From: Benincasa hispida
Taxonomy: Eukaryota; Streptophyta; Magnoliopsida; Cucurbitales; Cucurbitaceae
DNA: 64,000 bases
Direction: 5' to 3'
NCBI RefSeq assembly: GCF_009727055.1
Contig: NC_052357.1
Coordinates: 10,487,445-10,551,444 of the forward strand
Within the stretch, counting starts at the first letter, position 1. Each line of letters begins with the position of its first letter. Of this stretch, positions 23,587-41,000 are shown in pieces. The position numbers and the translations under genes were made by a program. The notes under the pieces are model-generated. The model was not told the origin of the DNA and ran no database searches. It worked only from the letters and a program-made list of their open reading frames with translations.

Positions 23587-26500
23587 GTAATTTAGCTCTT
23601 AAACTTTTACAACTTAATCTTCATTATTAAACTTAAAGTTAACTGATAAAATAAAATTTGAACTTTTGGAGTTTAACATAAGCATTATTTGAGTATTTGA
23701 TTGAGTAGTGTGCAGAACTAGGTGGATTATCAAGTTTGAAAAGATGAGAGATTCTAAATCTCGGAAACAATTATCTCATTAATAGTATTTTATACATCAT
23801 TGAGAGGCCATATACCATTAAAGAGTTTGAATCTCAATGATAATGATGATCTAAGAGGCATTATTCCTAAGCAAAGTTCGCACTTATCAATTTTAAAAAG
23901 AAAAAAAAAATCGCCATAAATGTGAAGAGCTTTAGTTCCTACTTTCTTTTCCTTGCTAATTAATTATTTGATTATTTGATTGTCCAGATATTGCAAAATT
24001 AAGAAGTTTAGAAATCTTGGATCTTTCATCTAATAATTATCATGATGGAGTAATACCCTTACAAGGTAAATATATTTTAGCTGGTTAAGACGACATATGT
24101 CATATATATGTATGTGATTTTATTTATTTATAAAGACAACTATTGAAATGTGGGAATCTGAACCAATGAAATCTTTAGCCTAAATTAACTTATGTGATTT
24201 GTTCATGATAAAATTCTGATAGTAAAAAGGCTAACCTGTACGTGAAAACAACATTTAATTTTTTTTAGAGGTGGAAAAACATGACATATAAAAGAAAGTG
24301 AAATTTGTATATCTTCAATTAGAGAGTGAAAGAGGCTGAAAGCTTTTGGAAATTAAGAGCGAAAATTGACTTACTTTAGAATTGTTTGATTGAATTAGGA
24401 TATTTGAACTGGAGTTTTGAGGCCAAATTGAGCCAACCTATGGGTCACTGGGCCTTTGGCTTATTTCTTTGGGTATAGTTTTGACTCGAGTCTCATCTCT
24501 TTTTTAATATGATTATAAAATTTGTATATGATTATATACAAAATTTACTAATTGTCGATTATGTCTTTTAATCCAAAATTATAATTAATATATTATTTCA
24601 ATAAAAAGTTCAAAGAATTTTTTTTTTCTTTGTAAAATGTTCTCAATACTTTGTAAATTATGAGAGATAAAAGTCAAACTAGAACTAATGTTAGTTCTCT
24701 TTTTGTTTATTGTTCGTGAATTAGAATTGAAGAAATTAAGAGTATTGGATCTATCATATAACGATTTCAATGGCTCGCTACCACAATATTTGAGAATGGG
24801 AGGATTCCAACTCTTGTTTCCAGTATTGTTCTTTTTTATTTTACGTTATTGTTCTTAAAATCTATGAGAATACTTCTGTAATTTAGTTTGGTTGTATCTA
24901 TAAAATTGAAATATAAAGTAAAAAAGTAATAGTACTATTTTAGAAATAGAAAATTGAACATTTGAAAGTGTATGGACTAAAAAGTGAATCTACTTTAAAT
25001 TTAAGTTTATAGACTAAAACTGTTTTTTAACCCAAGAAAAAAAAAAAAAAAAGTAATGTTATCCACCTCAATTTGTGTATTGATTGTTTATTTTTTAATT
25101 TTAAAACTTTTTTGAAGTTTAAAAGACAAATTAATGAAATTATTTATTATTTATTTTTTTATATCGTAGGATTTTGCGAATCAAACAGTCTTGTTGAGTT
25201 GAAAATTAGACACAATCAGATTAGAGGGGAATTTCCAGAATGTGTTGGGAACTTCACTGGTCTTAAACGTCTTGATATCTCATATAACCAATTAACTGGA
25301 AAAATTCCAGGCACACCCATATCCAAACTCACATCGATTGAGTATTTATCCCTTCATGAAAATTACTTTGAAGGCACTTTCTCATTCTCCTCCTTGACTA
25401 ACCACTCTAAGCTTCGACGTTTCGCGCTTTCAGGAAGAAGTAATGTCGGAAACATTCAAATGGAAACCGAAGAATTACCTAAATTTCAGTTGGAAGTCCT
25501 TTCACTGTCTAGTTGTAACCTCAATAGTCAAACTACATTAAAATTCCCAAGTTTCTTACTCTCACAGCATAAGTTGCAATACCTTAATCTTGCTCATAAC
25601 CACTTGGTTGGACCTTTTCCTTTCTGGTTGTTACAGAATAACTCTGAATTGGACTGTTTGATTTTGAATAACAACTCACTTACCGGACATCTTCAACTCT
25701 TCACTTGGAACCACAATTTATCATTTTTGGACATTTCAAATAATCTTTTTAGTGGTCAATTGCCAACCCACTTGGGTCTCCTTCTACCAAAAGTTTTGCT
25801 CTTCAATATTTCAAGAAATAGTTTTGAAGGTAATTTTCCTCCATCTATGAAACAAATGAAGATGCTAACTCGGTTGGATGTGTCAAACAACAAATTTTCT
25901 GGAGATTTGCAAATTTCAATGTTCAACAACATGCCTTCACTACAATTTTTGCTTCTAGCAAACAACAACTTTAGTGGAAGCATTGAGGATGGATTGAATG
26001 ACACACAATCATTGGCTGCATTGGACATATCCAACAATATGCTATCTGGCAAAATTCCTAGTTGGATTGGTAATTTAGAAGACCTTGAATATGTCCAAAT
26101 GTCAAGAAACAGTTTTGTAGGTGAACTTCCAGTACAAATTTGCTCCCTTTCTAGACTTATAATATTGGATGCATCTCAAAATCATCTAGTTGGTGAAGTA
26201 CCCTCCACCTGCTTCAACTCTTCATCATTGGTTTACTTATACATGCAAAAGAATTGGTTCTCAGGACCTATACCACAAGAATTAATATTGCCCGCTGCCT
26301 CAAAGTTAAAAATTCTCTATCTAAGCTACAACAACATTTCAGGACATATTCCTAAATGGCTCAACAAATTTACAAGTTTGCAGGTTCTTTTGTTGAAAGA
26401 GAATGAGTTTGAGGGTCCAATTCCAACACAATTATGTCAAAATAGAGAAATAAATATTATGGATCTTTCCAGCAATAACCTCAATGGAACAATACCTTCA

Positions 26501-27235
26501 TGCTTCAATAATATAACATTTGGGGACATAAAAGTTAATCAAACAAAACAAGAGCAAATTAGAGATTATGACACAACTTTTGGATATGCAATCATTGTAA
26601 ACTCCCCATATGGTATACAGTTTGATATATATTTTCCTAAAATACAAATGGAAGTAGATTTTACTACAAAACATAGGTCTGAGAGTTACAAAGGAAATGT
26701 TCTAAAACATATGTCTGGACTTGATTTATCAAGTAACCAACTAACAGGTGATATTCCCCGACAGCTTGGAGACTTACATATTCATGCCTTGAATTTCTCC
26801 TACAACAAGTTGGTAGGACCTATACCAAAAGTATTCTCCAACCTCAAACAATTGGAAAGCTTGGATCTTTCTAATAACTTATTGAGTGGAAATATTCCTT
26901 CTGAACTTACTATACTCAATTTTCTTTCTATCTTCAATGTGGCATACAATAATCTATCAGGTATGATCCCAACAACATTACAGTTCACATATTCTAATAG
27001 CAGTTTCTATGGTAATCCTTATCTTTGTGGATCATATATTGAACACAAATGTTCAAGCCCTATTTTATCAACAAACAACCAATCTGTTAAGCTAGAAGAA
27101 GAAGATGGAGCATTCATTGACTTAGAAGCATTCAGTTGGAGTTTTGCAGCCTCCTACATCATAATATTGTTGGGAATTGTATCAGTTCTATGCATAAACC
27201 CACAATGGTGTCAGAAATGGTTTTTATTTTATTGA

Positions 27236-27680
27236 AGATTACTATTATTATTTTTTCAAGTGTACCTAAAATGTATCCTTCCAAATCAAACTTCAAAGTT
27301 TTTCTTGGCTGTTGATAAATGTGATGAAATTATAGATGTCCTCTTCAAAGCTTCAATGGAGTCGCTTGTATTCCTTTGACCTTCCATCAGATGACAATTA
27401 GATGATAAAAGTACATAAATGTGTGATTAATATGTGAATTCAATTATTTCAAGCTAATCATTTATATATCTGGTCACCTTAAGTCTTCAAACCAATCACA
27501 AATCCCAATAATCACATGTGAGAGCTTTTTGAATTTAGTCATAAGGAAAATTTGTTCCATTGTATTATTTCGTTATATTTTAATTTATTAAGGGTGACTA
27601 TAATTCATGAACACGTGAAAATTGTACAATAAATGAAGAAGAAAAGAAGGAAGTACATTATAAAGTTGAAGAAGATGCCA
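27236..27680. other. spacer between the RLP and glycerol kinase 3' ends
   Basis: The two genes converge here. Candidate polyadenylation signals for the minus-strand kinase (AATAAA read on the minus strand) lie near 27586. No other gene was found. Confidence 0.5.
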
Positions 27681-32029
<4,349 letters not shown>

Positions 32030-34398
32030 AGGAAACCAAAATCCCTTCCAGAATCCTCCAAGAATATAAGTTCAATCATGTCGCCTTCTGGATAAGAATT
32101 CTGGATTTACCTCTAGGCTATAAAAACAGATTCATGGCAGAAAAAAATGGGAACTTAAATGGAGACTTTCTTGATGTGGAAACTGACCACCAAATACAGA
32201 AAAAAATAAAATAATAAGAATTTTAATACCAGCTTGAAAGATGGTTCACAAATTAATCTCAATATATCATCCAATTCGGATTGGGATGGTAACTTCCCTG
32301 CATCTCCATCAATAGATACTTCAAGTTCTTGCCTTGATAAAAATTTGAAAAGTTTGAATTTCAGCCCTCGAAATATCATCTGACCACCTCTGAAGAAAAG
32401 TTTAAAAGAAAAACTGAAGTAAATGAAGAATTTTCTTTAATAAAAAGTCATAAATAACCTTCCCAATTCAAAGGTAGAGGTTGAGTTTCAGCCCTGCCTC
32501 CCAACATGAAGTTGCTTTGCTGGAATGCTCAAGAATTGAGTAATTCTAGAGTATTCCGAAGGTTGCGAGAGCTCACTCGCTTTCGTGCCCCTGACATTCT
32601 ATTTTTATTTGAGACAAAGTGGTAAAGATATCACCATTAAAATCCAAATTCAAAATGGTTTTACAGTGAATAGTGAAGGAGCTAAGGGAAGATTATGTTT
32701 ACTATGGAAACAAGAGATAATAATCAACATCCAATCATTTTCACCGCACCATATTGACTCCGATCTATATTGGAATGGAAAAAATTTGAGATCCTTTAGA
32801 TTATATGGATTCTCATAAACAAAAATGAAAAAAAGTCACTTGGGAGTTAATAAGATCACATAACAACAATGATGAATCACCTTGGTTAATTGGCGGAGAC
32901 TTAAATGAAATCTTATGGAATTACGAAAAAGAGGACGATCCTCCTAAAGCCTTATCTTTACTTGAAATTTTCAGGACCTGTATAGATGAATGTAATCTTA
33001 GAGATATGAATTTTTCAAAATATATTTTTACTTGGACAGGTGTAAGAAAAACAATTAGCATTTGAGAGAGATTAGTCAGATATCTTTGTAATCAATCTTT
33101 TGACGAATTATTTCCAAAATCAAAGATTTATAATTTGGATTGGGTTTGTTCTAGTCATAAGCCCATCTTATATGATACATTGAATAGTCGGTTCAAAAGA
33201 ATAGATTTCAATAAAAGATCTTTGAAATTTGAAGTGTACTGGACCTCACATGTGGAATGTAAGAAGATTATAGAATCCTGATGTAATTAGAATGATTGTT
33301 TTCCTAGAAATAACCATTTTACTCCAAATCTAAATATCTAATCTAAATCTCTATCCTATTGGAAGAGGAAATTACTCTGTCAAAGAAGAAATAGAATTAA
33401 TTATTTGCAAACATGAACTGAAAAATGAATATGAAAAAGGTCCCTCAATCGATTTCCAAAAAAATCATGGCCTTGAGTTTGAATTAGATCACTTATTAGA
33501 AGAGGAAGAAATTTACTGAAAACAGAGATCAAGAGATGATTGGCTTAATTAAGGAGACCAAAATACCAAATGATTTCATAAAAAAAGCTTTCATAAGAAA
33601 GAAAAAAAAAGAATGAGATTTTGGGTATCAAAGAAAAAAAAGGAAATTGGATTGATGACGAAATAAAAGTTGAAGAAACATTTATTCCTATTTTCATGAT
33701 ATTTTCACTTCAATAAACCCTAATAATGAAAATATGGATGTTTTATTGGAATTAGTTCCTTCTAAAATTACTAATGAAATGAATTCATCTCTTCTTACTC
33801 CACTTATAGAATCTCAAATCAAGGAATCAGTAAAGCATATTTTCCCCACAAAAGCTTCGGGACCTGATGGCTATCCTGCTCTTTTTTTTCAAAACTATTA
33901 GGACATAGTTGGCAAAGGCACAATAATAAAATGTCTTAAAGTTTTGAGTGATGGAAAGGGAATTCATTTAATAAATTCTACTCATATTGTTTTAATTCAA
34001 AAATTTCGAATCTTCATTCTGTTGGAGGCTATAGACCAACCAGTTTGTGTAATGTCATCTATAAAATCATCACAAAAACAATATCTAATAAACTGAGACC
34101 TATACCGACTTCTCTATTCTCTTTTACACAAGCCACATTTATACCAAGAAGAGCAATAACTGACAACATTATTCTTGGACATGAATGTCTACATCTCTTA
34201 AAGAAAAGAAAGAAAGGAGTAGTAGGATTTGTTGCAATCAAATTGGATCTAAGTAAAGCATATTATGACGGAGTTGAATGGACTTTCCTCCAAAAAAGAA
34301 TGCTCAAACTTGGTTTTAATCTAAGATGGGTATCTCTCATCATGGATTACATCACTACAACAACTTTGTCTATTCTAATAAATGGGGAACCAAAAGGA
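32030..34398 (+). pseudogene. L1-type LINE remnant, ORF1 tail, endonuclease, partial RT
   Basis: In order: a piece like the ORF1 gag region of plant LINEs near 32075-32170 (FW.RILDLPLGYKNRFMAEK); an ORF2 start at 32506 (MKLLCWNAQELSNSRVFRRL) that begins the apurinic endonuclease domain and stops after 39 codons; a continuation in another frame, with GGDLNEILW near 32895; then RT motifs KASGPDGYPALFF (33850), FIPRRAITDNIILGHE (34140) and AIKLDLSKAYYDGVEW (34225). The RT stops before its FADD catalytic box because a Copia LTR begins at 34399. Many stops and frameshifts make it inactive. The linking sequence 32180-32500 is not assignable. Confidence 0.75.
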
Positions 34399-34956
34399 TG
34401 TTGTGGTTGATGCCCTATATCTTGTGGGTCTTGTAGTTTGTAATTGTAATGTAAAAATAATTTATTTATTTAATAATATATGAGATATTTTATTCAACAT
34501 TTAGTAGCATTAACCCACAAAACCAATAAACTAACATCCAAGGTTATCTTTTGTAGCTTAAATATATATGTAGAAACATATAGGTGGATCATGTTTAAAT
34601 GATAACCTAAATGGTCTATAGTAGATGGATAAGGATGGATACTTTATCCTGGTGAAACTACGAACATGACCCACTTTGTAGATATTACAATTGTTGTAAA
34701 GTGCTACAAATAATCTGATCTTGATCATTTATGTGGAGACATTTGAGCGGGGATGTTCTATACAAAAGGGTTTGTATAACATAGGACCACGAAATAAATA
34801 GTTTCATTATATAACACCGTTAATAGTAGAGACTTATATTTCACCAGGACAACCATAGGTGACATGACCTGAATCATGAATGAGTTGTGAACTCTTGTCT
34901 ATGAAGGCGGTCCTTTGATTTGTATGGGTGAGAGTGGCCATATCATCGACTCAATA
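34399..34956 (+). repeat. Copia LTR fragment, 5' part
   Basis: It begins TGTTGTGGTTGATGCCC directly after the broken LINE RT and follows the other Copia LTRs of this window (GGATAAGGATGGATACTTTA, then the AGGACCACGAAAT stretch). It ends abruptly at 34956, where a different LTR begins. I did not find its missing right half elsewhere in the window. Confidence 0.65.
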
Positions 34957-35879
34957 TGTAAACCCCAAACCCTAATTTTCTTACCTAAGTAAGTTATTTA
35001 TTATGATTAATTAAAGTTAAGTATAAGCTAATGTTATGTTTGTAGGGAAAAGCTTGAGGATGGTTAAAGAAGGAAAAAAATAAATAAATAAACAGTGTTT
35101 TAAGGGTGGAAGATGAAGCTCTTGGGTAGCAAGGTATTAACGCACTTGATAAGGGAAATTTGGATAAGTGTTGAAGCATTGCATTGAAGACCTTGATGCG
35201 TTGATGGGTAGGCGGCAACCATGCTCATGGAGGTTAGACGAGCGCAAGTTAGGCGTGAAGCATAGAAAAGATGACTAAGTGTTGGCTGAGAGTGTGCCAT
35301 GCAATGGATGTGGGCTATACGTTGGCCAAGCCTCATGTGAGGTTAGTTGGGTAAAGATGTGTCCGGCAGAACAAGGAAGGCCTTAGATGCATGGTTGTGG
35401 TTATGTGTTGGATAGGTAAGAGCTGCAAGAAAGGAAAGCCAGGCAATGACCCTAGGCCAAGCGATGGATGCAAGATGCATTGAATGTGTGCATTGGCCAA
35501 GGGGGTGTGCATCCAGATGTTCCATGCGATGGTCAGAGGGTGTTGAACCATGTGTTGGTTTAAGAGGTGATCATAGCTTAACCACCAACTTGAGTGGACC
35601 AGCTGTCTAAACCCATTTAGTGGGCTAGCTGGCACGTTGGCCTTAAGCTAAAACATGTAGTCTTAGCTATATAAAGAAGGGCCTCAGTTCAAGAGGTCGG
35701 TTTGAGCAAACTATTTGTGTTATTGAGGTGATTCTAGCCATTTGAACGAGTATTGAGTGAAGTTGGAGCTCCAGGGCTGTCAGAAGGAATCTCTTAAGGA
35801 TTCAAGTTGAAATCTAAAGAATCTCTTAGGATGAGCACGCAAGTAGCTTGAACGACCAGGTGTTGGTGCTAGAGGACAC

Positions 35880-37555
35880 TGATGCATTATTTTATGAGAT
35901 GCGGTGATGGAAATGCATTGAGCAACGAGTTTTCTCAGTAGAATCCAAGTATAAACCCCATCGAGTTTCCTGGTAAGTCCAAGGTCAAACTCAGGGATTT
36001 GGAAAAATGGTATGCGGTGGTAATTTTCAAGAAAACTTTGCGGTAACCATTAATTCAAATAGTTGTTTTGGGTTGTTGTTTGCGGTAATAAAATAAACAA
36101 ATGCAGCGGAGTTTCAAAAAGAGTTGATAAAACGGAAGATGCAATGAGTATGCGGTGAACAGGTTGAGAAGGGGTTTGGCTAACACTTCCTAGGATGCGT
36201 TCATGTTATGCGACCATGAAACACACATACAATAGTAAACCATCTCCCGACACGAATGCTACGGCTTCTAATGATAGAACACATACGATATATGCGATGA
36301 GTCTATAGGACCTACACATAAGCCTCTATTCTTATTTATGCGATGACAAAATGACACACATACAAACAAGGAGACCACATAATATCATAATCTATCTCTA
36401 GGATGCATGCAATGTAGGTTGGCAAATAGAGCTTATCTCTAAGTCCCTATCTCTTGCTTATGCAGATCTAATCTTGCTCTCTCGAGTCTAGATTCTAACC
36501 TAGCTCTCTCAAGTCTTAGGTTCTTTCTTTAGACTCTCTTTTGAGTAGCTCTAAAGAGATGTTGGGCATAACATAAAACAAGATAATCGCAAGCAATGAA
36601 GATCCTAGGTCATGTTAGCTTAGTTCTTCTCAACCCATTCGGAAAATTTAGCTACTCATGCATGCTAATAGAGTGAACAGATGTAGATAAAGAAATTCCA
36701 TTGTATAGATATAGAGTTGAAATACAAAATAACAATGCAAGGAGAGAATAAAGAGCCTGGTAGCAATCTCTTGCTTCCTAGGCTTTTATACTGTTTTTTC
36801 TACTTTGTTCAAAAGATAGTCTCTCTCTCGCGAGAGTCGGCCTGCTCTTTGCTTTTCTACGCCTCTGGGTTCTCTCTCGAGTTACCCTGAGCAATCTTCT
36901 GGCGTCTCTTCCCTTCTCTCGCTCCGCCTTCTAAATGAAAAGGAAAACTATGAACAAGGCTATTCTAACTAAGGGAAAATTCTCTAAGTATCTGAACTCG
37001 TTGAACTAGCTGAACCCTTTTCTGAAGGTTGCCTTCGGTATTTATAGAGCTTCGGGGTGAAAGGCGGCTTCTCTCTTATGATTGCTCAGATGGGATGGCT
37101 TTAATTTTCTGAATGATGCGCCGAATATTTGTCACTGAAAAGCTGAGTGTACTTGTTATCGTTAGCGGCTTGTCAACTTGATTTGGATTCGATCGTCATC
37201 AGCTTTCTGTCCCATTGTCATTAATTATGCTTTTCACCCAGATGCGCCTACCAAGTTGTACCGGCTCTATGCGACAATCCTTCTTGAGCAGATGTTTGCG
37301 AGCACAAATCACCGCAAAGCCTTGCGGTAATGCTGCGTTCAACCGTTGATTTCTTATGATCGTACTTTTCACCTTGCGTCAACGCATATTCTGCATAAAA
37401 ATACAAAAGTTAACTGTTTTTATTCGATGGATGCATGCGACCACAATGTCATGAACTTAATGCTATTTGGACGCAATCTAACATATTTTATCAACACAAA
37501 CCTTCATTGTTTAATAACTTAGCACTATAATAACGTGCATTTCTGCCCATTATCA
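35880..37555 (-). repeat. solo Athila-type LTR, minus strand
   Basis: On the minus strand it begins at 37555 with TGATAATGGGCAGAAATGCA and ends near 35880 with ATGCATCA. Length is 1676 bp. A TATA-like CTATAAATAC lies near 37038, and the stretch GTTTCCTGGTAAGTCCA (plus strand, 35968) is shared with the LTR at 54590. No internal region is attached. Flanking pentamers GACAC and GATGC are only partly alike, so the target duplication is uncertain. Confidence 0.7.
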
Positions 37556-37926
37556 GATGCGTGTGCGAAGAACTAAATTATGTGTAAGGGATGTGATAGG
37601 TTGTGCAGCAGGTTGTGTGCAAGGCTGTGCAAGTAGGCGTACAACGAGTTAAGAGCAAGGGCTGTCCGGAGTGTGCCTGGGCGCACGACTGAGTGCGTGC
37701 ATAGGCATGCGCTGGCACATGGGTGGTGCTTGTGGCCACATGGTTTAACATCCACACCCAATAATTTTCTAAGTCTTGAACGCATAAAAGAGGTACGCGT
37801 TAGAATGGATGATGTTTTAAGTCTATGTTAAGCTTATTTAGTTGAGTAAGTCTGACAAGAAGGCCAATGGCATTAACTCCATAGGGTTAACGTCAATAGA
37901 AGAAGCCTATCAACCCTAGGAGGAAC

Positions 37927-39501
37927 TGATAACTTGTAGAAATACAAGTTATTTTTGCTCTTAAGTTGGAACAACTAAGGTTTTTAATGATAAATTCTCC
38001 TCATTTTTAGAAAAAAACTCATGGATTTATTCAAACATTAGCAAACTCATACAAAAGAAGTTTTATTACTAAATATCGTGGCACTAACGCATTGTATTGC
38101 AGATTTCAATGCAAGGATTAACGCTAACACATTAGACAAGTGCCGCAGGAAAAGCTCTAATGCAAGGGCCCATACATCAGAGGTAGTTCAACGCAGAGAA
38201 GATTCATTGCTCTAGGCTGATTGTGTCACATCACCACTTGCAAGTATGGGCACCTGCAGCAGGTGGCGTTTGAAAAGCTTCCAAGCAGTAGGCGGTGTCT
38301 AAAAAGCTTCCAAGAGTCAAGGGGCTGACCAGGACATGGACTTTAATGCTGCCCATTCACCAAGTGGACGTGACCAACGCCTATAAATAGATGAAGTCCC
38401 TCTAGAGTTAAGCAGTTCGGAAATTATCAAGATCCTTACTCTCTGTATATTGTAGTCATAGTCTTAGTTCTGTAGAAGCTGTGCCGTGGTGTCGAGACGA
38501 TAAAAAAGGTTGATAACCACCACCACTGCCGGTCAGGGAGCGGAGGAAGCCACTCTTGAGAAAGACACTTCATCCACTTCCTATACAAGTTCGTACACAA
38601 TGAGATCAAGCCAAAAAACTACAAGAAATTGTATTCTTTGGCTTGACTCAGTTTCCTTCTTATTTATCGCTTTCATTCCATTTGATTGAATATTGTTTTT
38701 GTAAAGATTCCTTGTTTCTTTATAAAATTCATATATTTGATCCATCATACTTGCTATTATTTATTTCTTGTTTATGTTGAATGCATTAAAATTTATGCAC
38801 AACTTCATTCTAACGCTCAAGCCAACTTGACAACTTGGTAAAAGCATCTTTAATTTAGACTATTCGAAAGAATAACTAAGCTGCATTAAGTAGGATGTCT
38901 AGTACAACTAGAGATAGACTTACTGGTGTCCATTGCATTTTGTGTTAGACGCATGTATCCTAGAGTTAGGCTTTGTATGTTATTCACGTTGAAAAATGTT
39001 GAATGAAGTCTGACGCATAAACAAAAGATAAGCAAATCATCTCATCTCATTCACGTCACATCCTAGTTGTGTACACTCATCTTAGATCGACATGTCCACT
39101 TACCTTAAACTCCATTTTCGCATGATCCATCATTCACCACTCCCCTTTTGTATCTTCTTGCACAGGCACAGCAATTTAGTGTAAATAACACATTTCTCAC
39201 ATTCATTTAGGAAAACCCCTATAGTAGATACAACGTAAGGTCTGCGTTTGGTTAACTGAATCCCTGAGATCGACCCTGGACTTACCAGGAACCTAAATTA
39301 GATTTATACTTGGGTCTGATTTAGGAAAACTTGAACGTCATTAGGAGTTATGTGCGTTCTGTGCATATATCTAACGCCTCAATGTGTTACAATTACTTAA
39401 ACGCATCAAAGCAATAAACACATCACTTATACTTAAGAACTTATTTCTCCAATTTATTTTGTACAATACACTCCTAGAGCAAATCACGATAGCAACGAAC
39501 A
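37927..39501 (+). repeat. 5' LTR of element B
   Basis: It starts TG plus a hairpin (ATAACTTGTA, loop GAAA, TACAAGTTAT) and ends CGAACA before the primer site. It is 1575 bp, with a TATA box TATAAATAG at 38382-38390. Confidence 0.9.
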
Positions 39502-39507
39502 AGTTTT

Positions 39508-39525
39508 TGGCGCCGTTGTTAGGGA
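39508..39525 (+). other. primer-binding site of element B
   Basis: TGGCGCCGTTGTTAGGGA matches the complement of the plant tRNA-Asp 3' end at all but two positions, and lies 6 bases after the LTR. Confidence 0.85.
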
Positions 39526-39614
39526 TTCAGAAGAACTAACCAAAAATTTTGTTTGTATCTGTTGTAGGAACACGTCGGTTGAGGGAGTATTACAAGCTAC
39601 GCCTAAGCTTATGA

Positions 39615-41000
39615 ATGTTTATGAGTAAGGAGAGCACTTCTGAATTCAGATACGACCCCGAAATTGAAAGGACCTTCCGGCATAGGAATCGATCCAATCA
39701 TCGTCGAAAGTTAAGGCAGCAATTTCTCAGACAAGAAGACAGGCAACGAGCAATGGCGAAAGAACAGGCAAATCAGCAACTAGCTCATGCTGCTCAGAAT
39801 CCGAACCTGATGGCAAATAGCAGCACGCGTCCCATGAGGGAGTACGCGTCCCCTATACTATATAATTTCTCTCCAGGAATCATATACCCAACGCCGGATG
39901 GAACCAGGATCGAAATGAAATCAGTTATGCTTCATATGCTCCAAAGTGCTGGACAATTTGGGGGTGGTCGTGGTGAAGATCCTCACGCCCATATGAAGTG
40001 TTTTCTGGAAATGTGTAATTCATTTGTGATTTCTGGAATCACCCGAGAGACGATCAGGCTATCCTTGTTTCCCTATTCTTTGTGTGATGACGCAAAACAA
40101 TGGGTGAGTTCATTGTAGCCTGGTGAAATCACCACCTAGGAGAAGTTGGTGGAAAAATTTATGCAAAAATACTTCCCACCTACCACTAACGCGAGGAGGC
40201 GTCGAGAGATTATGAACTTTGAACAAGAAGATACTGAGACCTTATTCGCCGCATGGGAGCGTTTTAAGGGCTTAGTCAAAAATTGCCCAAACCATGGACT
40301 ACCACTGACTATCCAAATGGAGACGTTTTATGGAGGAATGAATAGAGCATCACAGATGGCAACAGATGTAGCAACGACTGGTGGACTTATGGACAAATCC
40401 TATACTAAGGCTAAAAGATATTAGACCGCATTGCTAAACACAATATGGAATGGGTGGATGATACATATGATGGAAGAACTGATAGGAGAAGGAGATCTCA
40501 GAACATTAATTCTATTGATGCCAACGCAATAGCCACACTTTCTGCTCAAGTGGCTACGATGACCAGCCTTCTGCAGAACATAACGCTGGGAAACGCATCA
40601 AATCAGCAGAAGGTGAATCAGGTAGAGGCGTTTGGGCAGCCTATGGTTAGCTGTATGGGCTGTGAAGATCCTTACTCCTATGATAAATGTCCACAAAACG
40701 CTCAGTCAGTATGCTTCATAAAAACCAACCCATTCTCTAATACATATATCCCTGAATGGAGAAACTATCCGAATTTTTCTTGGATAGGAGGAAATCAGCA
40801 AAAGCACCATTCAGGGGTGAACCATCAGTAAAGGAATGGACCGCCGCCTACATTTCAACAAACTTATCAGCAGCATCAACAGCCTTTTAATAGAGGATAG
40901 GCGTCGAGCTCAGGATCTCCGCTTGAGAACCTATTGAAGGAATACATAGCTCAGAATGACGCGTTGCTAAAAAGCCAGGCATCATCTATCAGAAACCTGG
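39615..41000 (+). pseudogene. gag of element B
   Basis: Capsid/nucleocapsid region. From the ATG at 39615 it reads YDPEIERTFRHR, then YNFSPGIIYPTPDGT, then GQFGGGRGEDPHAHMKCF. Two TAG codons (about 40116 and 40134) interrupt the retrotransposon gag core, which continues through KLVEKFMQKYFPP, NFEQEDTETLFAAWERFKG and MDKSYTKAK. A frameshift near 40422 precedes the last third. The zinc knuckle reads CMGCEDPYSYDKC: the His expected from elements A (CGVGH) and C (CGDGH) is Tyr, so zinc binding would be lost. The alternative start three codons later (MSKES) is equally plausible. Confidence 0.8.

Larger units (their letters stand above)
17205..27235 (+). pseudogene. LRR receptor-like protein (RLP), last exon intact, 5' exons damaged
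   Basis: The family is cell-surface LRR proteins with one membrane segment and no kinase, which sense ligands through partner kinases. Visible exons are 17205-17619, 17715-17873, 18497-(18534), 21788-21853, 22007-22072, 23521-23586, 23716-~23885, 23988-24065, 24725-~24790 and 25170-27235, most with AG/GT borders in one phase. Exon 1 encodes a signal peptide (MESKLRMKWLSLTLLFLLLL), then a stop 29 codons in. The LRRNT domain (EEERLSLLQIKS, NCCTWDRVKC) follows in another frame, and a second frameshift lies near 17520. Exons 3 and 7 contain stops, and exon 9 lacks a clear donor. The last exon is open for about 690 codons: roughly 21 LRRs (LDLSxNxLxGxIP type), an island near 26520-26700, a C-terminal cap (PYLCGSYIEHKC), an acidic stretch and a membrane helix (ASYIIILLGIVSVLCI) with a short tail. 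It resembles the RLP14/15-like group. A transcript starting later or skipping damaged exons cannot be excluded. Confidence 0.7.

Noticed and set aside
25756..26052. 98-codon ORF antisense to the RLP last exon
   Set aside because: It is a shadow of the LRR coding frame, with no features of its own.
35300..35640. Small minus-strand ORFs rich in His/Leu
   Set aside because: They lie in a gypsy LTR with no homology I recognise; open by chance.
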